From Zantedeschia hybrid cultivar (taxonomy: Eukaryota; Streptophyta; Magnoliopsida; Alismatales; Araceae), in the NCBI GenBank assembly GCA_030544215.1, contig JARZZO010000008.1:17562614-17626613 (forward strand): DNA of 64,000 nt, given 5' to 3'. Position numbers and translations under genes: made by a program. Under the pieces are notes generated by a model. The model was not told the DNA's origin. It ran no database searches and was given only the letters and a program-made list of their open reading frames with translations. Shown here one piece after another: positions 11,801-21,627 of the stretch; the first letter of the stretch is position 1; every line of letters starts with the position of its first letter.

Positions 11801-14800
11801 GACCTTGCCACCTTCCGGCCGTCTAGAATCGGTTGATCTTTGTGAAGACTTCACTGGCGACACGTGGCCGAGAGCCACATCTCTGTTCCCGTAAATCTCG
11901 TCTTCGACAATTGTGATACCAACTTGATCAAAATGGAGTTGTCAAATGGGAGCCTTCCTTTACTAGAATGTACGTCTGGTAACTGTAAAAGTGGACGTCA
12001 AATGTCCATCGATGTTGCTATGTTTCCCCACCGACGACCCGGAATCTCGCCTAGGATTGGGCGCACAAATTAAAAAAGCAGAATACAAGATCAATGACAT
12101 TTTAAATGTGATCTTATAGGATAATTTCTTGAAAGGGTCCTTTCAGGTCTAATTGGAAGAGACTTTTCCTCAAAAGTGTTTTGAACTAAAACATACGCTG
12201 ACGTAGGCGATCTACTCTATCCAGCGGGTTTGGCCACGTTATTGGAATAACTCTCGGAAGCGGGAGCATTGATATCGCCGATTCTTTCGGCGTCTTTGGG
12301 AGCGATTGCTGACGTGGCACGTACAGTTATTTGTCTTGTCTAAAGACAGAGCGGTCCCATTCTCGACCCGGCGCGTCTTTGCGTGCCACGTCAGCAAAAG
12401 GTCAGGCGGGACCCATTGCCGGCAGTTGGGGTTTCTGTTGTACGGAACGTGTTCCCACCGGGTCCGCTCCTTACCGGCGCGGGGTCACGTGATCGAGGAG
12501 CAGCATCACGTGCCGGCTAAGGATCTGGATTTATCGTCTCCTGAAGAGACGATTTCTGCTCGGAAACGCAAAGGCTGCTGAAGATTTCGCGACAGGCGCC
12601 GGGGATCCCAGTCCCCCTTGGCGTTAATCTATGTAATCTGATGATCTAATCAGCAAGGACCACACAATCTAACCTTCGCATGTTGTTGTCTCTGGACCCC
12701 CACGGCATGGCATCATGTAACGCATAGTCCCCCCTTTTGGTCCCATTTTCAAATTAATTACCTACTGCCTGCCAAATTTAGAAAACGAAGAGGTAACTTA
12801 AGGGGGGATCTGATCACAGTAGTTATTGTTGTTGATGTCGACAACATCAACATTGGTAAATTTTTATCAAACTTTACTAGCTTAAATCGGCATCGCTTAA
12901 CCTGTTTTTGATGCCCGTGGATTTCAGTGCATGCTACACATAACCGAACAAAAAGTCGCAAACTAACGAAGAATTGCAGCTGGTGCAGACAAAACAGCTT
13001 CTACCAGACAACATGGACTTGCGAATACCCTGGCGTGGACATCGTAGTTGGCACGTCCCCGAGTCCATCCAACCGGCGGCCTTGACCTGACCGCCGGTGA
13101 CTGGAATAATTAGATGGAAACCTAACTGGATGGAATTTATTGTATTCAATTCGCTGCCACGGCATGCCCAGGACCGGACACCTGTCCTTGATTGGACCAT
13201 TCGGAAGACCTCGTTTCGGATGTACCGATAGATACCCATCGGATCTCCCTAGACCCATCACGGGCACGACAACAAATCTCTTCTTGTTACGTGCCCACTA
13301 GTTTATAGTAAGTAGTTGGGGACCCTGTCGTCGACGCTGCCGGCGATGTGCACCTGTTTCATCCAAGAAGGGGAGATCCGCCGTGGCATCGAGGTGGCGT
13401 TGCGTACCATGCATCCCCTCCAAGTCCAAGGGAATCGAGCAGCGGCCCGTGGCGCTGTACTGCTTCACCCGTGTTGGGTGGCAGAATTAATTTGACCAAC
13501 TAAAACCCGCCGCGGTCGCCATCAGGCCGCGTCAGTGGCACGTTGCGGCCTGCGCAGCGCTGCGTCGGCATCGGGGAGCGGAGGTCTTCGGACATGTGCA
13601 CTTGGACAGAAGGGGAGTAGTACTACTGCGGCCTCGTTGAGCAGTGTCATGGTCCCATCTGTTCTTGCTTCAACATGAACGAAACATTGTTTTTTTTTTA
13701 AAAAAAAAAAATCTTTTGAGACCGGCAACTCCGGCAGCACCTCGGTTGCTCGCCTGCTGCTATTCCTAACAGTAGGTAGAAGAAAAATGGGAAAGGACGG
13801 ATTTAATTAGGAACGAGAGGAATGTGGGATTCACGTATGCCAGTGAAGATACCACGTCATGTCCACGTCAAGGTGAGTGCTGGTTAAGGGAGGAGAGAAA
13901 GGATGAAGCATGTGCTAATGAAGAATTGTGTGTGAGCAGAATGGAGGTTTTGATGCTTATAATAGTATGAAAAAAATTGAGACTAGCTAGAAGTTTCATG
14001 TGTTGATTTTGGCCAAATGGTCCGGACGGTTGTTTACTTTATACAAACTGTGGTTAGAACTTGGAAACCTAACTCATCAGCTGTGCCTTTACTTCCTCTT
14101 GCAAAAGTACAAAGTCTACTTTCTTAGGGTTCGTACAATTTCCACTTGTCATACACACAACATGCGTGTAGAAAAACGAAAGACGAGAGGGTAGGTTGGG
14201 CAATGGAGGCATGCGATATGAATATCCCCAGTTGGGCATGTGATTGTGTAAGAAATGAGAGCTGTAGGTTAGACAGTCAACAGGTAAGATGAGAGAATAA
14301 AATGAATAGATTGATATTAAAATTTGAAAATGGTCGTATATCCAAAATTATCCTAACACGGATAATTCCACACCTGAATATAAAAGTTGAAGAAAAAAAA
14401 GTTTATCCATACCCTTCTTTTAAGGTTTGGAAATGGACAGGTAGACGGATATTAGATTATCCAATTTACATATGTCGTCTCCTCCCCTTCTCCCCAACTT
14501 TGGTCGAGTTTGTCCTTACGAACACTTGGATTTCGCGGCTTTACTAAATCCCAAGACAATCTTTTGAAATTCTCTCCTAACTCCTAAGTTTGTCCGTCTA
14601 GTTTGTCCTATCTAACCACCACACCAACCCTTCCCAGACACATCTACAGGTCCCGCATGGCCCCGTTCCAACCGCTTTCATAAGCAAATGGAAGGGGGCG
14701 TACGTGTCCTGGACCTTTTCCAAATCCAAGCCAATTGCAACACTAGCAAAAGAAAAACCGCACTTGTACTTCTATAAGATACTCTCTGCTGACATACTCC

Positions 14801-14910
14801 TCAAACTTAATTTGTTAAACCCTACATGACGGGATAATCATGATCACTGTTATGATCATGCCATCTCCCCACATACTTAGGTCTATGCACACGTAGTGAA
14901 GATTTTATGT
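8831..14910. other. Intergenic DNA, no supported gene
   Basis: GC content rises around 9290-9680 and 11800-13600, but no ORF gives a recognisable protein and no splice-linked series emerges. A 16-bp inverted repeat with bZIP-type TGACGTGG cores lies at 12306-12397. A mixed AT/AG microsatellite lies at about 10375-10425. The rest shows nothing I can assign. Confidence 0.5.
12306..12397. repeat. Inverted repeat of a 16-bp TGACGTGG-containing sequence
   Basis: TTGCTGACGTGGCACG (12306-12321) returns as its exact reverse complement at 12382-12397, with a 60-bp spacer. TGACGTGG is a binding core for plant bZIP factors of the C/G-box class. It could be a regulatory pair, or the ends of a decayed inverted-repeat element. 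No nearby gene was found for it to regulate. Confidence 0.6.
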
Positions 14911-14919
14911 ATTCTGGAT

Positions 14920-15096
14920 GAGTCCGGATCCCCTACGGTCGACGTTGGACCGTAGGGGATCAGTACCTACTGGGGGGTCCGAATTTAAAATCCGAAAAAT
15001 ACTTTATCTGGGCCCCACTGTTTTAAATGCAGCCCCCCTCCCCCAGTGGGTACTGATCCCCTACGGTCCAACGTCGACCGTAGGGGATCCGGACTC
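14920..15096. mobile_element. Mutator-like MITE, 177 bp, 9-bp target duplication
   Basis: The terminal inverted repeats start GAGTCCGGATCCCC and match for 48 bp, with one mismatch by about 55 bp. The element is flanked on both sides by ATTCTGGAT (14911-14919 and 15097-15105). A 9-bp duplication is the signature of Mutator-superfamily transposition. Each terminal repeat is itself palindromic (CCCCTACGGTC against GACCGTAGGGG). Perfect ends and duplication indicate a young insertion. It has no coding capacity, so it must have been moved by a transposase encoded elsewhere. Confidence 0.9.
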
Positions 15097-15105
15097 ATTC
15101 TGGAT

Positions 15106-17053
15106 AAGGCAAAAATGAGGCTGATCGATAGAGGACCACGCATTTGGATTGGTTTAGAGGTGGGAAAGGGTGGGTGAAGGTGGGGTTCCGGAGATGCCAC
15201 CATCTTTTGTTTCTTTGAGGTCTTAGTTAGGACAGGGAGACCTTTCTATCTTTAAAACTTGGGCTGCCCATATTGGGACTACTCATTTGAGAGGTGTCGA
15301 TGGTGACTACTTTGAAAGGGAGCTTTCTTTTCCCCCTTCCTGAAAGTGACGAGGTCGGAGGCCTATGGCAGGGCAAGCTGCATGTGAGGCCATGGCCCAT
15401 GTTCGGTCTAATGGGGCGTCTCGTCATCGTGCGTGGGCCTAGTTGATGGGGATGTCCCCAGAAAAAAAGGTGAAAGGGGTCGGCAAAATTTTACTTGTGG
15501 GGAATCCATGTCATGGCTGCATGAGCAGGGAACTCGATCTTCTTGGTAGAAAGCCTCTCAAAAGTCCCAGTGTGTTCTTTGCAGAGTGGACTGTTTAAAA
15601 ATTTCAGCAGTGTCATGGCTACCTGTTTCTGTCTGTTTGGACCGACCCTTTAGTTGATAGGTAAGGTGCTAAGATTTGACCTTCGTCTCTGTGTCCTTAC
15701 CACTATCTGTTTGGACCGACCTTTCAGTTGATAGGGTATGGTGCTAACACTTCACCTTCGTCGCTGTGTCCTTAACCACTATCTGAGAAGATGACGGTGT
15801 GGACTGTGAAACGCTCCAAGCTTGGGGCCCATATGAACTTCGCGATAACAACGTGTAATTATATAGGTGACGAAAGAAGAAAGGGACGCATCATGGAGGC
15901 CAACACATGGACACAGTACGAGAGCATACGCATTTATACCGGTAGAATCTAGAGGAGATAGCACTCAGAGAGAGAGAGAGAGAGAGAGTTAAGAGTGTTG
16001 TAGCAGTCGAGGACATGTGACTCCTGCTGTTGGAAGAAGTGTACCGGAACTTGGCGGTGCGCTTTGTGGGCAACGCGGGCACATGAATCAAATACGAAAT
16101 ATTCCCTGTAGCCATGATCCTTTTCCAAAGATTCCTCACTCATTCCAGTAAGATAATAATGGGATGTAAGCGGGGCGGTGTTGCCCTTGTCCCGTGATTG
16201 GGAGTTCACAGGGCTTGGCAGGTTGTGAGGACAGCACGAGCGAACACCCACTACTCTTGCCGAGGCGAGAAGACAAACGCGCATGGGTGATGGTTTCATT
16301 AAAATTATTGGATTATCCAACTGATATAACATTAAAGTTATTAGATCATCTAATTTAAAATCTTGAGATATTAAGTAAAGTAACATATAATCTATTCAAA
16401 TACATTTTGATTTTGTCGTGAAACTATTCTAACAAACTTCTTATCTCAGTGCGTCACCTTGCATGCACTGGTGCTCGACACGACTACGGATAGTGGTAGT
16501 CAGTTCCAAAGACACATGCCACAGGGGCCGGGAACCCATCACATGCCCTAGCAATGGCAGCAAGGTGATGTGGTGCACTTCTGGTCGTTGGGGATTGGGG
16601 TGGGGGATGGGTGTGGGGAAGGCGCTTAGCGGGGGGAGCAATGCCGTAGGGCCGATGCTGTGGGAAGCGTGATCTCTCTCTCTCTCATGCATGTGTCCAC
16701 TACATAACGCGCATGGCTGCTTGGGATGGCATGTCCCCTCTCTCTAATTTTTGGAGTTTAGGTAACAACCGCGACTTAAATAGAAAGTTGGAACAAATGT
16801 ATGTTCATGGGTCTATACATCTTAGTAGGTGTAGGGTTTTGTGATTATGTGAATGGCACTAGTCCTTGAGTGTGTTTGTTCCGGCTGGCCGGCAGGAGGG
16901 CATCACCTCATATGACCGTTCAATTTGTGGGTCTTGTTAGATCTAGTGACCTGCATGGACTCGTCCTACGCAACACCTAGAGAAGTCGCTTCTGGTTTCG
17001 GGGGTGTTCTGTATGATGGGATCCATTCTCTTGTTGGGAGTAGAGTTTTGTTT
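15106..17053. other. Intergenic DNA, no supported gene
   Basis: Contains an AG microsatellite (15967-15988) and a near-repeat of 'ctgtttggaccgacc' at about 15630 and 15708. The stretch 16930-17053 has an open frame (..FGGVLYDG..) that, if the TRIM insertion is removed at its target site, continues past 18680. It may be a decayed reverse-transcriptase or RNase-H relic, but this is weak. Confidence 0.4.
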
Positions 17054-17058
17054 GACAT

Positions 17059-17163
17059 TGTTGGAGTGACTATAATAGTCTTACATCGGTTAATTTCAGT
17101 TGTGCTAGTGCTTATGATCTTGGGTCCTTCAAACTCAACACCCGGATTTTGTGATTTGTAAGA
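17059..17163 (+). repeat. 5' LTR of the TRIM concatemer
   Basis: Full-length 105-bp LTR, TGTTGGAG to GTAAGA. It keeps the central segment (ctagtgcttatgatcttggg...) that is missing from the three inner LTR copies. Confidence 0.85.
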
Positions 17164-17174
17164 TGGTATCAGAG
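17164..17174 (+). other. Primer binding site of the TRIM element
   Basis: TGGTATCAGAG abuts the LTR end and is complementary to the 3' end of initiator methionine tRNA, the usual primer for many plant LTR elements. It should not be mistaken for part of a tRNA gene. Confidence 0.85.
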
Positions 17175-17257
17175 TCTAAGGTTACGAATCAGGCCACGCA
17201 CCCCGTATTTGTGGTCTACGTGACAGAGCTTAAAATTGGTCTACACGTGAGGAGGCG

Positions 17258-17371
17258 TGTTAGAATAGTCCTGTATTGAAAAAATGACAAAATCAAGAAG
17301 TGTTTAGAAGATGGTGCCTACTCTATTCATTGTCTTAAGGTTTTGAGTTGGATGGCCCAATAACTTAAACA
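17258..17371 (+). repeat. Second LTR-like module (module B) inside the TRIM unit
   Basis: A segment starting TGTTAGAATAGTCC and ending CTTAAACA is preceded by a purine tract (GTGAGGAGGCG). It is followed at once by TAGTATCAGAG here, and by TGGTATCAGAG in the third and fourth units. It recurs in every 367-bp unit and in the fragment at 19093-19432. The arrangement is that of an LTR with its own primer site nested inside the first TRIM. Confidence 0.55.
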
Positions 17372-18568
17372 TAGTATCAGAGAAGGGGCCTAATCCAACT
17401 TTATCTTCTAATTTGCGCTGCCTCCTCTTATTTAATTTTCACGGCCCATCTTGGCCGTGAGGGGGAGTGTTGGAGTGACTATAATAGTCTTACATCGGTT
17501 AATTTCAGTTGTGGCCAGTGATTTGTAAGATGGTATCAGAGTCCAAGGTTACGAATCGGGCCACGCACTCCGTATTTGTGGTCCACGTGACAGAACCTAA
17601 AATTGGTCTACACGTGAAGATGCGTGTTAGAATAGTCCTGTATTGAAAAAATGACAAAATCAAGAAGTGTTTAGAAGATGGTGCCTACTCTATTCATTGT
17701 CTTAAGGTTTTGAGTTGGATGGCCAAATAACTTAAACATAGTATCAGAGAAGGGGCCTAATCCAACTTTATCTTCTAATTTGCGCTGCCTCCTCTTATCT
17801 AATTTTCACGGCCCATCTTGGCCGTGAGGGGGAGTGTTGGAGTGACTATAATAGTCTTACATCGGTTAATTTCAGTTGTGGCCAGTGATTTGTAAGATGG
17901 TATCAGAGTCCAAGGTTACGAATCGGGCCACGCACTCCGTATTTGTGGTCCACGTGACAAAGTCTAAAATCGGTCTACACGTGAGGAGGCGTGTTAGAAT
18001 AGTCCTGTATTGAAAAAATGACAAAATCAAGAAGTGTTTAGAAGATGGTGCCTACTCTATTCATTGTCTTAAGGTTTTGTGTTGGATGACCCAATAACTT
18101 AAACATGGTATCAGAGAAGGGGCCTAATCCAACTTTATCTTCTAATTTGCGCTGCCTACTCTTATCTAATTTTCACGGCCCATCTTGGCTGTGAGGGGGA
18201 GTGTTGGAGTGACTATAATAGTCTTACATCGGTTAATTTCAGTTGTGGCCAGTGATTTGTAAGATGGTATCAGAGTCCAATGTTACGAATCGGGCCACGC
18301 ACCCCGTATTTGTGGTCCACGTGACAGAGCCTAAAATCGGTCTACACGTGAGGAGGCGTGTTAGAATAGTCATGTATTGAAAAAATGACAAAATCAAGAA
18401 GTGTTTAGAAGATGGTGCCTACTCTATTCATTGTCTTAAGGTTTTGAGTTGGATGACCCAATAACTTAAACATGGTATCAGAGAAGGAGCCTAATCCAAC
18501 TTTATCTTTTAATTTGCGCTGTCTCCTCTTATCTAATTTCCACGGCCCATCTTGGCCGTGAGGGGGAG

Positions 18569-18674
18569 TGTTGGAGTGACTATAATAGTCTTACATCGGT
18601 TAATTTCAGTTGTGGCCAGTGCGTATGATCTTGGGTCCTTCAAACTCAACACTCGAGTTTTGTGGTTTGTAAGA
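18569..18674 (+). repeat. 3' LTR of the TRIM concatemer
   Basis: Full-length 106-bp copy ending GTTTGTAAGA, directly followed by the GACAT target duplication. Confidence 0.85.
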
Positions 18675-19092
18675 GACATGGACGGAACGAGATCCTATGT
18701 GAATGCTTCAAAGGGTATGGCCCTGTACGCGAGTGAATATAGACTATAGTCATTTGTTAGATAATAGAAGAGAAATCATAAAGTTACTTTTAACTCATGT
18801 GAGCGGGAACACACGATGATGCAACTTGGAGGAAGTTTTTTGCTCTGGATCTCAGGTTCCTAAGCAATTAATATTGCTGGGTGAACGCAAGTTTTCATGA
18901 GTAGGGAAGAAGATTGGCGAGGGTGTCCGAGTCCTTCACTAATTAAAGAGAACATGAGATAAAGCACTAAAAATTGGAAATGAGATCGTCATGATCTTTT
19001 TGTTTAGACTGTGGTGTGCTTTGGACAAGGAGATGTATTTGTCTAATCCCATGACGTCAAAAATGAATGACTCATTTGTCTTCATTTTAGTG

Positions 19093-19432
19093 CGTCCAAA
19101 GTTACGAATCGGACCACGCACTCCGTGTTTGTGGTCCACGTGACAGAACTTAAAATCGATCTACACGTAAGGAGGCGTGTTAGAATAGTCTTGTATTGAA
19201 AAAATGACAAAATCAAGAAGTGTTTAGAAGATGGTGCCTACTCCATTAATTGCCTTAAAGTTTTGAGTTGGATGGTCCAATAACTTAAACATGGTATCAG
19301 AGCAAGGGCCTAGTCCAACTTTATCTTCTAATTTGCGCCACCTCCTTTTATCTAATTTTCACGGCCCATCTTGGCCGTGAGGAGGAGTGTTGGAGTGACT
19401 ATAATAGTCTTACATCGGTTAATTTCAGTTGA
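19093..19432 (+). mobile_element. Truncated, more diverged TRIM unit
   Basis: Starts inside the internal domain (gtccaaagttacgaatcgg), runs through module B and its TGGTATCAGAGC site, the purine tract GTGAGGAGGAG and the first 44 bp of the TGTTGGAG LTR, then ends abruptly. It differs from the 17059-18674 units at more positions than they do from each other, so it is an older insertion or a broken remnant. Confidence 0.75.
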
Positions 19433-19927
19433 AGCACCGTCACGATTTAGACAAAAAAGACTAGACAATTTCGTTCTTAAAAATTGTAGCCTGGAATGGA
19501 CTTAAAAGATTTGTACTTTTAAGTGGTGTCTTGATTGGTGAGACGAGTTTAGTGTTTATGGGGATGAGAGGACGTCCTTTTAAGTATATGTTTGGACTAG
19601 AGTCTAGCATTACAGAAAGGAGAAGGGAGCCAAATATTATAAGAAAATCTTTCGTATGATCTTAAAATTTTACAAATATTTAAATCATTTCTATTTTTAT
19701 ACTGCTGAATTCCGATCCAAACATGTACTTAAAAGATCTTATCTATTATAAGATCCCGTCCTCTGCCAACAGTGGACGCACTTCAAGTGTCCTTACAGAA
19801 TCACCTGCCGCCACCTCATGGTGTACAGTTAGTAATTGGATCTATAGTGAACGATCCACTCAAACCCACTGTGCCGCTGATTACAGTTGCCATAAGGGTT
19901 CGGACACGTAGTGCGCGTGCTGACGTG

Positions 19928-19959
19928 GCTGCACACCGAGCAAAGGCTCGGTGTGCAGC
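19928..19959. other. Perfect 14-bp hairpin with a 4-nt loop
   Basis: GCTGCACACCGAGC, loop AAAG, then GCTCGGTGTGCAGC. It is GC-rich in an AT-rich setting and immediately follows TGACGTG. It is not part of a gene I can see and is too short alone for a pre-miRNA. Confidence 0.8.
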
Positions 19960-20984
19960 AAGAGCATAAATTATACGATTCTTGCTGGTTGTAATGTAGT
20001 GATGAGTAATCTCATCTCCAAGATCGGATGGTAATCCATGCGTATTATTTTAAAAAAAAATTATAAAATACATGGGACACCTAAGCGAGCTCAACTTTTA
20101 CACGGATCTTAGGTAGGACGACAGGAAAAAATTAAAAACGAAAAAAAGATCGTATCTTCAGGTGCAATTGCAGCATGCTACTACAAAGGTTTGTTGCAGC
20201 AAGTATCACTTGTTAAAAAATCCCGACACCTGCCAATATGACACTGCAGGATCAGTATTCCACTACTCTGTCCTTTTAGTGGTCCACATAGGCTAACCAT
20301 CCACAAGCCCAATGTGAACAGTGAGCAACGAGTAAGCCCATAGAATGTGCAATTTTGAACTAACCCACCAAGGCACCAACTGACCCCTTCGACATGGAAC
20401 TATATATGTTTGGATGGGCGTTTGGATTGGGGGTGGGCGATGGGCGTTTACGGAGGGTGGAGCTTGAGGATATCACAACTTTGGCATGGAAATAAAGCCA
20501 AATGATCTTCGGTTTATTCTAATCTTGTTTAATTTTTAGCAAGGATGAGATGAATTTTTCTTATCCTCATTTTCGATCTTTTTTTGAAAGTACATCATTA
20601 TTTTTCAAAATTTTGCAGACAAAACTGAAGAAAATAACGACAAACTATTCCGGTGTTTTTTCGGAATAAATTTGTTATTGTATTGGCAGAAAAGGCGAAA
20701 CGGTTCTCCTACGCACATTCTTTCCTGTAATACCTTATCCCTAAAAGATCCTCAAAAACTTATCTCGTTTACAAAATATGTCGCTAGCTAAATGCTTATC
20801 CCCTCCTCTTTGAACTAACATTAAAATAGAGGATAAATAATGTCATAAAATATATATTTTCCCCTAGTCTTGTGTTAATATCCCTGTGTCAGAGCTTGAC
20901 ATAAATCTTCATTGTGCTGCAGTATATAAAAAAAATAAAATCTTTTTGTGAGATTTTACATGCCCCACATGTCCATATAAACAG

Positions 20985-21128
20985 ATCTCCGACACGACAA
21001 CTAAAAAAATTTAAAAAATAAAAAATCAAGTCTCAATGAACAATAAAAAAAAAAAGGTTAATAGGTCGAGTCTAACAATATTTTTTATTTTTAAAATTTT
21101 TTGAATACTCCAATAAAAATCGGGACCC
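20985..21128. mobile_element. Foldback MITE (dispersed family, diverged copy)
   Basis: The arms TTAAAAAATAAAAAATC and ATTTTTTATTTTTAAAA are complementary around a short centre, with the same arrangement as the copies at 3742 and 21478. Ends are eroded, so coordinates are approximate. Confidence 0.35.
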
Positions 21129-21477
21129 AAAAACATTCAATTTTTTTAATAATTACTGCATATCCCAGTCTACAGTAATAGGGACATTGAAGCGAGTATT
21201 ACTCAACTTCATCAAACATTGTGGCCCAAGTCTAGCTTGATTAAGTGGGCTGTGGGCGTATGTCAAAACCAACTGTGGGCACCTCACAAAATTTAATTCA
21301 GGCCAGAACGCATGCAGATTAAGCTGTTGTAGGCTGGTGATGTGAACGCTTGGCGATGGGGTTGTAAGTATATGAGTAAATACTTGCAGTAATGTCTCTC
21401 TTACTATAATGGGGGCATTGCAGTGGTAATGATGTCTTTCTTTGGTAGGCCCCAAGGTGCCTTAACCGTTCATAAAG

Positions 21478-21627
21478 TGCAATGTGTGACTGGACCATCT
21501 AGAAAAATTAAAAAAATAAAAACCAAGGTTTGTGAACAGTAAAAAAAAGTATATTTTTACTGTTCATTAGAGTTTGCTTTTTTATTTTTCAGATTTTTTA
21601 GATCATCTGATCGTCATTATATTGCAC
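21478..21627. mobile_element. Foldback MITE (dispersed family, copy 2)
   Basis: The ends GTGCAATGTG.. and ..TATATTGCAC are inverted. The inner arms carry ATCTAGAAAAATTAAA against TTTCAGATTTTTTAGAT, around a centre with AACAGTAAAAA and TTTTTACTGTT. About 150 bp, non-coding. Confidence 0.55.

Larger units (their letters stand above)
17059..18674 (+). mobile_element. TRIM-type LTR retrotransposon concatemer (5 LTRs, 4 internal domains)
   Basis: Five copies of a short LTR starting TGTTGGAGTGACTATAATAG begin at 17059, 17468, 17835, 18202 and 18569; the last three steps are exactly 367 bp. The whole block is flanked by GACAT on both sides (17054-17058 and 18675-18679), so it inserted as one unit. 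The outer LTRs are full length (105 and 106 bp). The three inner ones are 63 bp and share the same 42-bp deletion. TGGTATCAGAG directly follows the 5' and inner LTRs and is the primer site for initiator methionine tRNA. GTGAGGGGGAG directly precedes the inner LTRs and the last one and is the polypurine tract. There is no coding capacity, so it depends on proteins from another element. Confidence 0.88.

Noticed and set aside
17161..17180. tRNA-like TGGTATCAGAG sequences as tRNA genes
   Set aside because: They directly follow LTR ends and are primer binding sites; no cloverleaf can be formed around them.
17059..19432. Cassandra-type element with a 5S rRNA domain
   Set aside because: No 5S box A or box C sequence is visible in any LTR copy.
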